Below, one piece after another: positions 37,358 through 49,100 of a stretch of 64,000 nt of DNA; positions within the stretch are counted from its first letter, which is position 1, and each line of letters begins with the position of its first letter. The notes beneath the pieces are model-generated. The model was not told the origin of the DNA. It saw only the letters and a list, made by a program, of their open reading frames with translations, and searched no databases. The translations under genes were made by a program, and so were the position numbers. This DNA comes from Neospora caninum Liverpool (taxonomy: Eukaryota; Apicomplexa; Conoidasida; Eucoccidiorida; Sarcocystidae). Location: assembly GCF_000208865.1 (NCBI RefSeq), contig NC_018394.1, forward strand, positions 2,131,964-2,195,963, given 5' to 3'.

Positions 37358-39757
37358 GCGTGTATGTATGCTTTAGCATGCGTCGCCAACTGGCTTGTTG
37401 GGTGTCTAGACAGTTAAGGGGCTTCTTGTGAGCTTGTCAGTTTGCAGGAGAATGTGGTAGCCATGATTGATCACCACGACGTCCTGCCGGAAGCCCGTCG
37501 CTCGACTGTATCCGCCTTCGCGGTCGACATTCCTGGCCCTGCGGTGGGTTCCTGCTGCACGCTTGTTTCTCAGCTGGTGAGCGTCAATTCAGCCTCAGGG
37601 AAGCAAATGGGAGGCAGAGAAACGCGCCAAGAGCGGCAAACCCAAACGCGCCAAGAGCGGCAAACCCAAACGCGCCAGAAACGAAGCGCAAGCCGGAAAG
37701 TATGACAACCAGGGAGACAAGTGCTGGAGCCGAGAAGAGAGAAGAGAGAGGAACTGCTCCACAGAGGGCACCCGAAGAAGAGCACGAAGCGCAGCGCGAA
37801 GCATTAGCGGAGCACATGGCGGGAAAAGGGAGGGGAAAATAACGGCAGAGGAATCATCAGCCTTCCTTCAAGCTAGGTCCATTTCGTGCATGTGGTGTAC
37901 ATCGACGAAGGCGCGCGATCACGAGCCAAAAGACGGTTGCGCTGGCGTAGACGAAACGGTGGAAGAGAAGCCAGTTTCCCGCGTCGCCTTCGCGTGCTAA
38001 CACCGCCGGCCGATTTGCCTCTCGTTTTGGGCGCCTTTTCAGCTCTCACATTTTGGCGGTTTCGCTTTCTTCTTGTCGCGTTCGGTCCCCTTTGCGTTCA
38101 CGTGGGGATCTGTTGTGCGTAGTTTTCTTTGTTTCTCTCTAACTTCATTGTCTGTTTTTGGCGTCCCTCCTGTGGTGTGTTGCAGTGGCAGGAGCTGTCG
38201 AGAATCACCGCGAATCTCGTAGAGCCGCCTGTAGCGCTGAGCTGCCTCCTTCTTGGGGCAGTTGCAGTCGGTAAGGACCGACACGTTTTCGCGTTTTTGA
38301 CACATTCAAGTGTCGCTTTCAGATCTCTGCATTATGTACATTTGGTTACACACTGCCTATGATTAATATATATATATATAGACATAAATAAATAAAAAAA
38401 GATATACACATGTATGCACATGAATATATGCGTTTAGGCCTACGTTTACACTTGTGAGCACGATGTGTCGCCTTTGCATGACCGTCCCTGTAGCTCCTTC
38501 GTCTTTGTGTCTTGCTCGTCTCGTGGCATTGGTTTTTCTCTTTTGTTGTCGCTCGACTGGTGCGCTTGTTCCCGCTTCGCCAACTACCTGTTCCTCACCT
38601 CGCACATTTCCTGCGTTCTGGACGCTCTCCCGTCGGTGTACAGACACAACCGCATGCGATACCGCTCTCTTCGGAATCCGCTGGAGTTCGCCGTAGGTGA
38701 AACGAGGAGCGGAAAAGCTGCCGAAGACCCACAGCGGGACTACAGCAATCGAGGTGTATATACAGCTGAGCTGCATGCGCCCCCTGCCTTCCCGGCCGAG
38801 GAAATTCGCTTTTCCGACTGGACAAACCAGACATGCGTGATCCCCTGTATCTGCTGCTGTCCGCTAGTCGATATGAGCGTATGTGCACAGAGTACCTTTT
38901 TTCTGTGTGGATGCTTGTGTGTGCTGCTCTTCATTTAGGAACATATTTACATTTATTGACACCATGCATACTCGACTGTACATACAATACATATCTACAT
39001 AGATTATGCATATATAATACTAATTATAGAAAAATTTGAATATTTCACTGTATATCTCTTTAGAGATTTAATTAGTAAACCAACGCAGGCATGTGGACAC
39101 ACACCTTTGCATGTATTCGTAGCTCGTGCTCGTGTAACACTCTGATTATCAGCGCCTTCCTCGCCTGCCAGGCTGCGGCGTTTCTGACCTTCCTGTGGGT
39201 TTTTGCCAGATTCGTTTTCTGCCCGTCTTCGTGTCTCTCCCGCAGGGACAAGGAAATGCAAGCGGCTTTGTGGGGCCGGGCTGAGACCTTCCTGGGCCGC
39301 AACTTCAGTTCTCCTGAGGCGATTGTGCGAGCGTTCGGAAGAATAAAATTCGACATTCCTCGTCAGCTCTCGCTAGTAAGTCGGAGGGGCCGCAAAGGAA
39401 GTGCTGGAATGTTTGAACGCCTGGCACATACGGCGGCGCGCAGCTTTGTATGAATATCTCCATATCTTTTTTTTTCTGCATTTTACCTGTATATATATAC
39501 ACGATGGCTAGATCTACATATCGAGTCTTTTGTGTATAAGGATATAGCTTTCGGTTCGCCTGTACGTCTGTATGTCTGCATTTCTGCTACTTCTCTGTCC
39601 TTATATTTCTATATCCTTCTTGTTCCTCCACGCTCTCTGCGTAATGCCAGGCTTTGCATATTAGGTGGGTACCACACGCAAACATCAATAACTTCAAAGT
39701 GTCAAAATTCATACACATTCTTGTTATGTGAACCGTAGCTAGTTCACCTAAATATGC

Positions 39758-39797
<40 letters not shown>

Positions 39798-41493
39798 GTG
39801 TAGATATGTCCTACATGATGTACATATATATATATATATATACATATATGTATGTATATGGGATTGATTATCTCGGAGACAGGACGGGATTATTTCGAGG
39901 CTTTTTCTGGTGAGTCTACTGTTTGTGTATCAGCACGTGTTAGACTATCTATGAGAGCTTGCCTTTGCAAAAAAGGTTTCGTTGAATGTGTCCACAAGGC
40001 GACCGGTCCCTGGGGTCTCTGAAAAGCACTGGAAAATCGTTTTGTGTTTCCACAGGGCCTTCCTGCACTTATGCGGGCAGACTACAAATCATTCGTTTAC
40101 TCGGACGTGTGCGGCGAGGACTTGAAAGTAAGCTTCGTTTTTCTCTTAAGATTCGTTTTTCTCTTCTATCGATTTTTAGTCCCTCCTCGTGCTCGGTTTC
40201 TGTTTTCGTCGATGGCGTTTCTCTGCTTCTTCGTTTTTTCTTCTTGTTCCTGTTCAGCGTCCATCGTTTGCTGTCTCGTCCTCACGACGCACGCACACTG
40301 TGTTTTCTTGATCACTTCGTCTGCGTCTTCACCCTCGACGTCTCTTTCTTTCGCTTCGTTTAGCCCCTTGCCCTCCGGAATTCCGTTCATTGCCTGCCTC
40401 AAGACCTCTTCCTTCTCGCCACCGTTTCCCCCATCTGTTCCTCGCATTTTCCCGGCCGCGCTGCGACACTTCATGCTGGCTTTACCTTTTTGTCTCCTGC
40501 GACCGTTCTCGATCTGTTTCTCGTCATTTCGGCTCTGGGGTTCTCTGCAGTTCCTGCTTCTCGCCCGTGCTTTTCGGCGTTCCCCTGACTGTGTTCTTTT
40601 CCCGTTTTTTCAATCGTCTCCAGGTTGGATTCGGCGCGCTCACAGTGCCTCTGTCGGTCATTTTACATGTGCCTGGATGTCGCTTGAGACAGCGCGAGGA
40701 GGCGGCGGGGTCGACCAACCTGCGCGGCGCGTTCGCCTCAGCCGCTGTAGGCTACGATTGACCACGGAAAACGGACGAAAAACTAGTCACAAGACACACG
40801 GACAGAGTCGAATGCCCAGTTGGCTTTCTAGTGAAGGCCCTGTGTTCCTTCTCTCAATGCAGGTACACGGGGAGCAACGGCTCAAGGCAAAGAGGAGGAG
40901 ACACAGCTGCAGAGAACGCCGTTGAGTCTAGGACGGCGGCGTGGCTTTGAGGCGTTGCCCGTCCGTCCTGACGAGAATCGATTGTTGACGCCACTGCCTC
41001 AGAAACGGGACACAGACCTAGAAGAGGAGTGGACGGGAAGCCTGGGTGACGCAGACAAAGAACGAGATTTAGGGGAGAAGAAGAGGGAGAATAAGAGAAG
41101 ACTCGAGTGGGACGGATCGGCAAAAAGAGATGTCCACGAGAAAGGCGACCCAAGGGAATTGATGCCTTGATTCGGTCCGGAATGTCTCTGTCGTTTTACC
41201 ATCGTTTGTTCCGTGCAGGCGACTTTAATTGAGGAGCAAAATTTGGGAGTCGTTGTCGGGCTGTCCACGTACCCCCGTCCCGCAGACGACGGAGGTGGAG
41301 ATGGTAAGCAACACTTCTTTCTTCTTCCCCTTTCCGCTCTGTTTCCGCGTGAGCGTCGCGAAGCTTTTTCGTCCTCGCCCTCCTAAAACACTGCTTGCGG
41401 TTTTCGTCTTTGCTGTATACAGCCAACATGTGGGTCAGCTGACCTGCAGCTATCTGTATCTATACCTGGACATCTATGTTTCATGCATATACA

Positions 41494-41535
<42 letters not shown>

Positions 41536-41765
41536 TGACGAGGTTCGTTTCTAGATGCGGATAAGACATCTCCACTGGCACTGCTTTTCTTTCTTCTTCC
41601 CCTTTCCGCTCTGTTTCCGCGTGAGCGTCGCGAAGCTTTTTCGTCCTCGCCCTCCTAAAACACTGCTTGCGGTTTTCGTCTTTGCTGTATACAGCCAACA
41701 TGTGGGTCAGCTGACCTGCAGCTATCTGTATCTATACCTGGACATCTATGTTTCATGCATATACA

Positions 41766-41805
<40 letters not shown>

Positions 41806-43341
41806 TGACGAGGTTCGTTTCTAGATGCGGATAAGACATCTCCACTGGCACTGCTATGCGAGTGGACAGAGAGCGGAAGGCAGAATGAACGAATTGACGC
41901 TGTGGTGGCTACGGTTCGGCTTAGAGTCTGAGCCCGACTTACACAGAGTCTTTTTCCCCTTGTTTTGCTCCTCAGTCCTGGAACGACAGATGGCGTTGAT
42001 CGGCAAGAAGGCGCTCCAGTACCTTATCGAAGGTACCGGTCTCACCGACACATAAATGCAGGCATACACACATGAATTGGCATATATATATATATATATA
42101 TAAACTCATATATGAGAAGATGCATATGTATAAGTATATGGATGCTTATCCTTGTGCAGGCTCTGGACCGTCAGGGGTATATATCTGTGAACACTTGGCA
42201 AGAGCAGGGCCGTCGTCGACTAGCTTTGCGCATCCACACACATCTCGCTCTATGTATATACGTATATATATATATATATATATAGATAGATAGATAGATA
42301 GATAGATAAATATATTAAATGCCTGCAAATGTATGCCGTGTAAAATGACGTAGATGTTTGAATGTTTATCTACACATGCCTCGGCACACATGGTCTCGAA
42401 TTTTCTTCATATATATATATATATATAGATGTGCGTCAGGGCTTGCGTGTTTACCTGTATCTGTGAGATACAGTAATATCATAGACATATTCGAGATAAA
42501 TGTATCTTTGGGATCCGTTTAGAACTCAGCGTGCACATCTTCTGTGACGTGTGGGTGCGTGGCGTTCGATGTGTGAACAGGCGCGATTGCCTATGTCACG
42601 CGAGAAGTCCCCAGCGGAGTTATGGTGCTGAAAACTGTCCAGGACCAGCAGCCAACTGGCTGTGCTTCTTCGGTCCTCGAGACGCTGACTGACGTCTTCT
42701 TCGTGAGTCAGGTGAGCTTCGACCTTTCTTTCTATCGACAGCCAGCGCGGCCGACGCGTCGCTTGCCGAGAAAAGAAAGTCCGTTTTCGGTTTTTCTCTT
42801 GGGGAGGGGGCGGCCTTCTTTTCAGCAAGGTCGCGGCACCTGGTCTTTCCCGAAACATGTCGAGGAGAAGCGCGCCGGATAAGAGGCAAACGTGGTTCTT
42901 CTCATGCCGCGCAACGTTCCTCACAAACTTCAGTGCCTTTCTCATTTTGAAGCGAACGCAGCACGGGTGTACCTGACTCTGACAAAGGGAGACCATCGTC
43001 CCTCGCCGAGTAATGGGAAGCACCAATCTGATTCTCTCTGCCAGGCCCCAGAGAGCGAACGTCCTTTCATGACCCTGCCAGTTTTCCTTCCTCACGCGTC
43101 TCGATACAGCGCTCTTGCTTTCCTTCCTTGCGGAGTGATGACGCTTTCCCGAGTGTTTTATAGGGATTCTCTGTTGAGAGCCCTATTCCTCTAAACGACT
43201 CTGGATGCCATTCGACTGTTTCTCGTGGGGTTTCTGGCCTTCTTCGCTCCTGCACAGATCCCCGTGAAATACTCCCGGAAGGTCTTGGAGCCGCGTTTCC
43301 GCCAATACTTTGCCTCGCTGAGCCGGACGCATGCCCCGTAG
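34484..43341 (+). CDS. Exopolyphosphatase, DHH/DHHA2 phosphoesterase family
   Basis: PPX1-type enzymes release phosphate from inorganic polyphosphate. Exons: 34484-34720, 35256-35438, 35941-36021, 36447-36529, 37441-37576, 38186-38270, 38644-38692, 39246-39375, 40056-40127, 40624-40746, 41219-41303, 41976-42032, 42581-42711, and a terminal 43259-43341; about 512 aa. Family motifs are VLGNTSADL joined to DSISAAIGYA (motif I, metal-binding Asp), LLFVDT (motif II), LVDHNAVE, then MIDHHDVLPEARR (the DHH signature) with PGPAVGSCCT, and LLLGAVAV joined to DTT (motif IV). The DHHA2 half continues with VGFGALTVPLSV and ATLIEEQNLGVVVGL. All junctions to 42711 keep frame. The join to the last exon (phase 0 donor, phase 1 acceptor) does not, so a small exon is missing or the end is different. 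The DHH rather than DHR motif favours PPX over Prune. Initiation at 34484 is conservative. Confidence 0.8.
37620..37679 (+). repeat. 24-bp tandem repeat, 2.5 copies, intronic
   Basis: The unit aaacgcgccaagagcggcaa plus accc repeats at 37620, 37644 and (partial) 37668. It lies just inside the intron that follows exopolyphosphatase exon 37441-37576. Confidence 0.85.
39761..39849. repeat. Paired (TA)n microsatellites
   Basis: Two alternating TA tracts (39761-39793 and about 39822-39849) are separated by a short unique spacer within an exopolyphosphatase intron. They represent the many TA tracts in the right half of the window. Confidence 0.9.
41315..41857 (+). repeat. 272-bp direct tandem duplication in an exopolyphosphatase intron
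   Basis: Two head-to-tail copies, about 41315-41586 and 41587-41857, are nearly identical. The visible difference is the embedded (TA)n tract, one TA unit longer in the first copy (41499-41532) than in the second (41771-41802). Both copies contain the pyrimidine-rich block, the TATACAGCCAACATGTGGGT segment and the TTCTAGATGCGGATAAGACA segment. The array lies wholly inside the intron between exons 41219-41303 and 41976-42032. Confidence 0.95.
42260..42308. repeat. (TA)n followed by (GATA)n microsatellite
   Basis: Alternating TA passes into tandem GATA units (about six) in an exopolyphosphatase intron. The same composite structure recurs at 51724-51792. Confidence 0.9.
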
Positions 43342-44473
43342 CAGCGGAGGCGGCTCTGCGGCTGTGGATACCAGGGAAACGTGTCGCAGAAGAAGTTTAA
43401 TCCACACACAGAGACGAAGCAGACGAAATGGCGTGAGATCCAGGAGCAAGAACCAGCTCAACGGTGCCGACTTGCCTCGACTTCTGCAGGAGCGGAGGAA
43501 AGAGGAAATGACTTGACCAGCGAGCGGCCGTTTTGTTCGTCATGTGCTCTTCGGCAATCGTGAACTGTTTTCGCAAGTTCTTTTCTCTGTGCTGAAGTTT
43601 CGTCCACCGAGTTTCCTTGACAAGTGTCTCTCTTCATCCACCTGTCTCTGCTTGCACCGTGCTGAGGCCTGTGTCTCTGTGCCTGCCCTTCGAGGGTCAA
43701 CTGGCTGTCTGTCTGTGCCTCTGAGGCGGCGCGGAGAAAACCAAGTGGCGAGCAGAGACGAGAAACCTATTCGAGGCTGTCAGCACCCGCTCCCTTGCGC
43801 CTCATCACACGTTTCCCTCGAAGTCTCTGCATCTCTCTGGGGAAAGGCGCGCTCGCGATTCGCCGTGGCTTTTCTCGGGAAATCTGCACTGTGAAGAACG
43901 ACTCTGGACAACTCGAGGCTGTGTCAGCGCTTGCAGTTCGACGGCCGCCGCCTCGTTCGCGGTCCGCAGAGGGAGCAAAACAAGAGGAGAGTCTCTGTCG
44001 ACTTTTGCACGCTGACGGCGCTCTTTTGGCCGCAGCCTCTCCCCGCTTTCGGGCGGGTTCTTTCCCTCTCTTAGCCTCCCCTCAAGGACGACGCAGATGC
44101 CTACGGGTTCGGCGGCTGCGCGAGGAGGGACCGAAAAAGAAGGAGATCGAGAGAACACCTAATCATGGCAGAGTTCCTCACACGTTTCGAGCGAGCACTT
44201 TCAATTAAAAAAAATCAACACCCTCCGTGGCTGGTCGAGACTCGACCTTGCGCGACTTGCGCTCACCTTGCATTGCAGCAAGACAGGAGGACGAAAGGAA
44301 CAGAAACTTGCATTGTGAGGCGAGAGCCTTGGGCGTGTGAAGAATGCGGCGCTAGGGGTGACAACTGTCGCGTAGAGTCGGCCTTCTCCCCCCATGGAGA
44401 AATCCTTGCTTTGCCTTCCCAGCGTGTGCGCGAGTCGAAGAGTCGTTTTTGAACAGGCTTGCTGTGAATGTGT
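43342..44473. other. Convergent 3' region between exopolyphosphatase and Ndc80
   Basis: Frames of 60-137 codons occur on both strands but none has recognisable features. The region should contain both 3' UTRs. Confidence 0.5.
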
Positions 44474-46111
44474 TTAGCAGCTTTGAGTGTATTTTTCGCT
44501 TCGAGCGACAGCGGCGACAAGGTCTCTTTCGTACTCGACACAGACTTGTTCCTTTTTCTGGACGAGGTCTTGGAGAGCGTGGAGGATCCGGCGTTTCTCG
44601 CTGAGGCCGTCCTCTTGAATCCGGCGCAAGTCGTCGAGCTTCTCTGCAATTTCCGCCTCGTTCTCCTTCTCCCTCGTCTCGAAGAGAAGCCGCAAATCGT
44701 TCGCGTGACGCTCAGCCTTCAGGAGCGCCGCCTCCACGGCCTGCCGGTGCTCGGAGACGCCTCGCTCCAGAGTCTCGATCTCGGCAGAGAGAACTTGATG
44801 CTGCTGCGTTCTCTGAGCCTCCACCTTCAGCAAGTCCTCGCGCAACACCGAAATCTTGCGCTCCTCTGTTCGCCGAGCCTGGAGACACGACGCCGCATGT
44901 CAGCAGAGGAGCGAGAGGTGAAACGAAGGTAGCTACACCTCGAAGAACGGAAAGAACGAACGAGCGCGAAGAGAAAAAGGGAGAGAGAGCAGGAGACAGA
45001 GAGACGGTCTCGACGAAGAAGGAATGAGCAAGTGCGAACCGCGGGAAAAAAAGGAGGGGGAATTGATGTGCGGCCTGCATGCGAGAGATTTCGCGACCCG
45101 CGACACAGAAAAAGGCAGGGAGGACCCGCGCAAAAAGGACGCAGAGACGAAAGGCGCCTTGACGCAGGCGGTGGATGGGAAGGGAACCAGAGGGGATTGG
45201 GGGGGCGTTTTCTCGTCTCTGCAGGAGTCTGCTGACACCCTCGCGTCGAGACGGGACCTGGGCTTACGCTCTCAAGCTGCTGGCGCGTCTTCTTCAACTT
45301 TTCGATTTCCGCCGCAGTCTTCTCGTCGGTACGGCGACTCTGAGAAGAGGCGCACGCAAACGGGTCCGAGGTAGAAACGCATGAGCAGAGACACCGCGCC
45401 AACAAGCCGAGAACCGGGGAGGCACACTCCAGCGTCACGTTTTGTCGCTGTGCGGTCTCTTTGCTCTTTTCTGGTTTCATTTGTCCACCTTCATTCGTCT
45501 GATGTCTCCTCGTGTTTTTTCTGTGTCGCACCCTGCTCTCGAGCTCTCTGCCACGTCGTCTCCGCCGTTCTCCCACGCGCCTCGCCGCTACTGTGACCTT
45601 GTCCTTCTTCTATCTGTGCGCTCTCTCCTTTCCGAAAGTAACGCTGGTGTTCCCTTGTGTTTTTTGTCACGCGTGCCGTCTGCTTCCGTGTTGTCCTCGA
45701 TTTGCTTATTTTGAGAGATCTGGCTTCTCGTGCGAGAGCAAAAAAATCGGCTCGGATACGCCAGCTGTCAAGACACCCGAACCCTCCGTCGCGGCGGCTC
45801 TTACCTGCGCGTCAAAGTGCCTGTCGCTGTCGACCAGTCGGAGGAGCTCTGCCTTCCACGCTTTCCACCGAACCCCGAGCTGTGCAGACACCGCACGGAG
45901 GCTAAAACAGACCCGCGATGGCAGAGACGCAATAGACCAAACGCACATACACTGCGCTCACACCGCCCTCCGGTGATAACCCAGGAACCACGCAGAAAAC
46001 GAATGGAAGCGGAGCGAAACGGACCGTCACATCTCCACCTCAAAACGCGTACAATACATACATGCGAATCAACGCAAATACATATATGCGCTTATGTACA
46101 TACAAATACAT

Positions 46112-46148
<37 letters not shown>

Positions 46149-49100
46149 AACTCGCACGCGCATGCATATATGTTCAGAGAATCGTAGAGATTCCATGAGA
46201 CCTGTGTTCTTGCAAGGATGTGTAGACTGTCGGAGATGTCTCTGCACCGAGTTTGCAACTGTGAAGCTGGGGCCATCCACGCGCATGCGTCTTCTCATTC
46301 TGTTCGTAATCTACCGTCGATGTAAGTCGCTTGAGACGACCCCACACCCTTTACGCTTCAAGGTCATCCTACATACGCCCATACGCGAACCGATCGGCGG
46401 CTTTGTCCACGTGTAAATTCTTTTCAGTGTCTCGATCGCGCTTCGCGGGCTCGCAGCACCGGCCCCGGGCACTCCGCATTTGCTTGTCTCGGGCCACGTA
46501 CCAGCTGTTCGTGAGTGGCGAGCGGCGAGTCTGTGGCTGAAGTGACAGAGATCCGCCCTCCTCGCTCCCGCCCGTCAGCGAGCGGCAGCTGAGAGGCCGA
46601 CCGCCCTCGGCCGTCGCTCCTGCTGCGCGCCGAGGCTCCAAGAGAAGAAGACGGTGAGTCGGAGTCAGCAGGCAGAGACGCTGTCGTCGCGAATCTGTCC
46701 AGAGACGCCCAGGCGGCATCCGACGGGAACTTGGCCGATTCCGTGTCTTGCATACACCGCTGCAGGAGGGTGTTGCCCTGCACCATCAACGGCAGGCGAA
46801 AGCGAGCAGAGAAAAGAAGACGCAAACGGGCGAAGGCGGAACATGAGAATGGGAGGAAAAGGGAGACGCGAGCACCGCAGAAGGAAAGAATACAGAGACG
46901 GAAATGCACGGCCAAGGCCGCCAAAAATGAAAAGGAACTGAACGGCGATCCTGAGAAGGGAAAGGAGGGGCCGCGTTTTTGTGGACGCCTTGTTTGGCTG
47001 TCTTTGTGGAAGACATGAAGACATGCAGGACGAGACGCAAGGAGACACAAAAAGAGATTCAAAAAGAGACACAAAAAGAGACAAAGGACCCAGGAGTCGC
47101 CTTACCGTCCTTGTCGTAATGCGTAGCTCCTCGCCACGTCGGTTGATCTAGGAACAAAACGCAACCAGGCTCTCGACAAGAAAGCGATTTGACGTTCCTT
47201 TTCCCCTCGTGTTCGCCAGTGCCTATGCGTGAATGCGCCGCTGTCTGCATGCAGGGTGCTCTTGGCGTCCGATGCATATTATTCCTCTCCGGGGATGTGT
47301 GACTTCCTGTTGCAATACGGGTTTGTGTTTCGACACTGGCAAGCAGCACGAGAGAGAGGACCAAACGGGGAAGCAAAGGAGGAGAAAAGGAGGAAGCGGA
47401 GAAACGAGCAGACACCGGGAAGATGACGGAGAGAGGGGCAAAACATGGGAGCACGGGGAAGGAAGGCGAAATTCGATTCGGCACTTACCTCGTCCTCGAC
47501 GCTGGTCAGCTGTAGCTTCTGCGCTTCGACGTCCTGGAGGCAGGCGAAAACGACAAGTTGGTGGATGAAGGGAAAGCGGGAAAAAGAGAAGGGAAATGCG
47601 CGCGACGCGCAGGAGGGAACCGAGAATCGTTTCAATAATCTGGCAAACACGGTGTCTCCTTCACAGGAGTGAACTGCTTTAAGCGGCCGTAAGCAGCCCT
47701 GACGTCGAGCCTGAAGACCAGGATGACGAGCGGCCCTCGGGACGCCCCCAAGAGGAAAAGGAAAAAAGAAAGAGAAGGAAAGAAAAAGAAGAAAAGGAAA
47801 GGAAACAGGGGACGAGAGATCGCGTGTGGAGAAGAGACGACCGGGGAAATGCAAGGAGAGAGAAGCGTTGAAAGCAATGAGGTGACGTGGAAAAACGAGT
47901 AGAAGTCACCGCATGCGGCGAAGGCGGTGACAACAAAGATGGCGATCGTCCATTCGGGAAGGAGGGGGGAGAGCGATAGTGACACAAAGGCTGAGAACGA
48001 GAGAGCATGTGCGAGAGACAAAGACAGCGATCGAGACAAAGAGAGACAGAGAGAGGAAGAGAGAGGCAGTGAGGTAGCGACCTTGACATAAAAAGACAGA
48101 GCGATACAGAGTTAGGGAGATAGCGACATGGAGAAAGAGAGAATGAGAGAATGAGCGACAGACAAAGAGAGAGGGTATTAGAAATGGAGACGTGGAGATA
48201 GATAGAGATAGCGGAAGAGATAGAGAGTGATAGAGACAGAGAGATAATGATAGAGACAGGGATAGCGATAGAGATGGAGAGAGTCTCTGCCAGCGTACCT
48301 TGGAGCGTAGAGCCACCTTTTCTCGAAGCGCGTGAATTTCGCTCCGGATCTTCTCGACTTCGGCCTTGCTGATCTGCGATGGAGGCACGCAGAAGAAGGA
48401 GGTTTGAAAAGAAAAGACCAAGCGACATGTGGGTCGGCGCCAGGCGGAAAGCGAATGGCGAGCGAAACGGACAGAAAAGAGGGGATGGAAAGCACGAAAA
48501 ACGGGTGTCCTGCAACAACGGAGAGATGCGCCACGCGAATGGCGACGAAAGCGAGAAGCGAGCGAAAACCACCGCCGAGGAGAGGAAGCAAGATCCCAGC
48601 ACGAAAAAAGGGGAGACAGGAGAGACGGAAAGTGCCTCTTCCGGACGGCCGCCGGTCCCTGAGGTTTTCGCGGCGGCCTTGCCAAGACGAGGCGGAAGTG
48701 AGCGAAAAAGGGAAAAAAGGAGAAGCGAGAAAAAGCGAGTCCGGAAAGGCAGGGACGCAGCGAGGCTTCCGACCAGGTTGACACGTGTGGAGGGGCGAGA
48801 AAGAGTGGGTAACCGACGGGATTCGGGAACATGCGGAGGAGCGAGAAGCACGCGAAGGCGAGAGCAAGGGAAGGGGGCATGCGCGTGGCGGCGAAGCGCC
48901 CTCAAAGCGCACAACTCACCCCTTGCTCCTTGACTTGTGCGTCGAGATGCTCTGTCTCGGCAGCGACTTGGCGGATCTCAGTTTGCAGGGCGCTCCGCCT
49001 CTTCTGCTTTGCGTCGATTTCTTTGTCCTGGAAGGCGAAAAGGCAGAACCGGGAGAAAAGTGAGAAACGCTCCAGCGCAAATGCGAGAGACATGAGCGAG

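Noticed and set aside
41196..41824. Duplicate open frames with identical translations on both strands
   Set aside because: They are shadows of the 272-bp intronic tandem duplication and run into TA repeats translated as Tyr-Ile runs.
47679..48914. 411-codon minus-strand Ser/Leu-rich frame
   Set aside because: It is produced by the polypyrimidine intron of Ndc80; only the short coiled-coil exon 48299-48373 inside it is supported.
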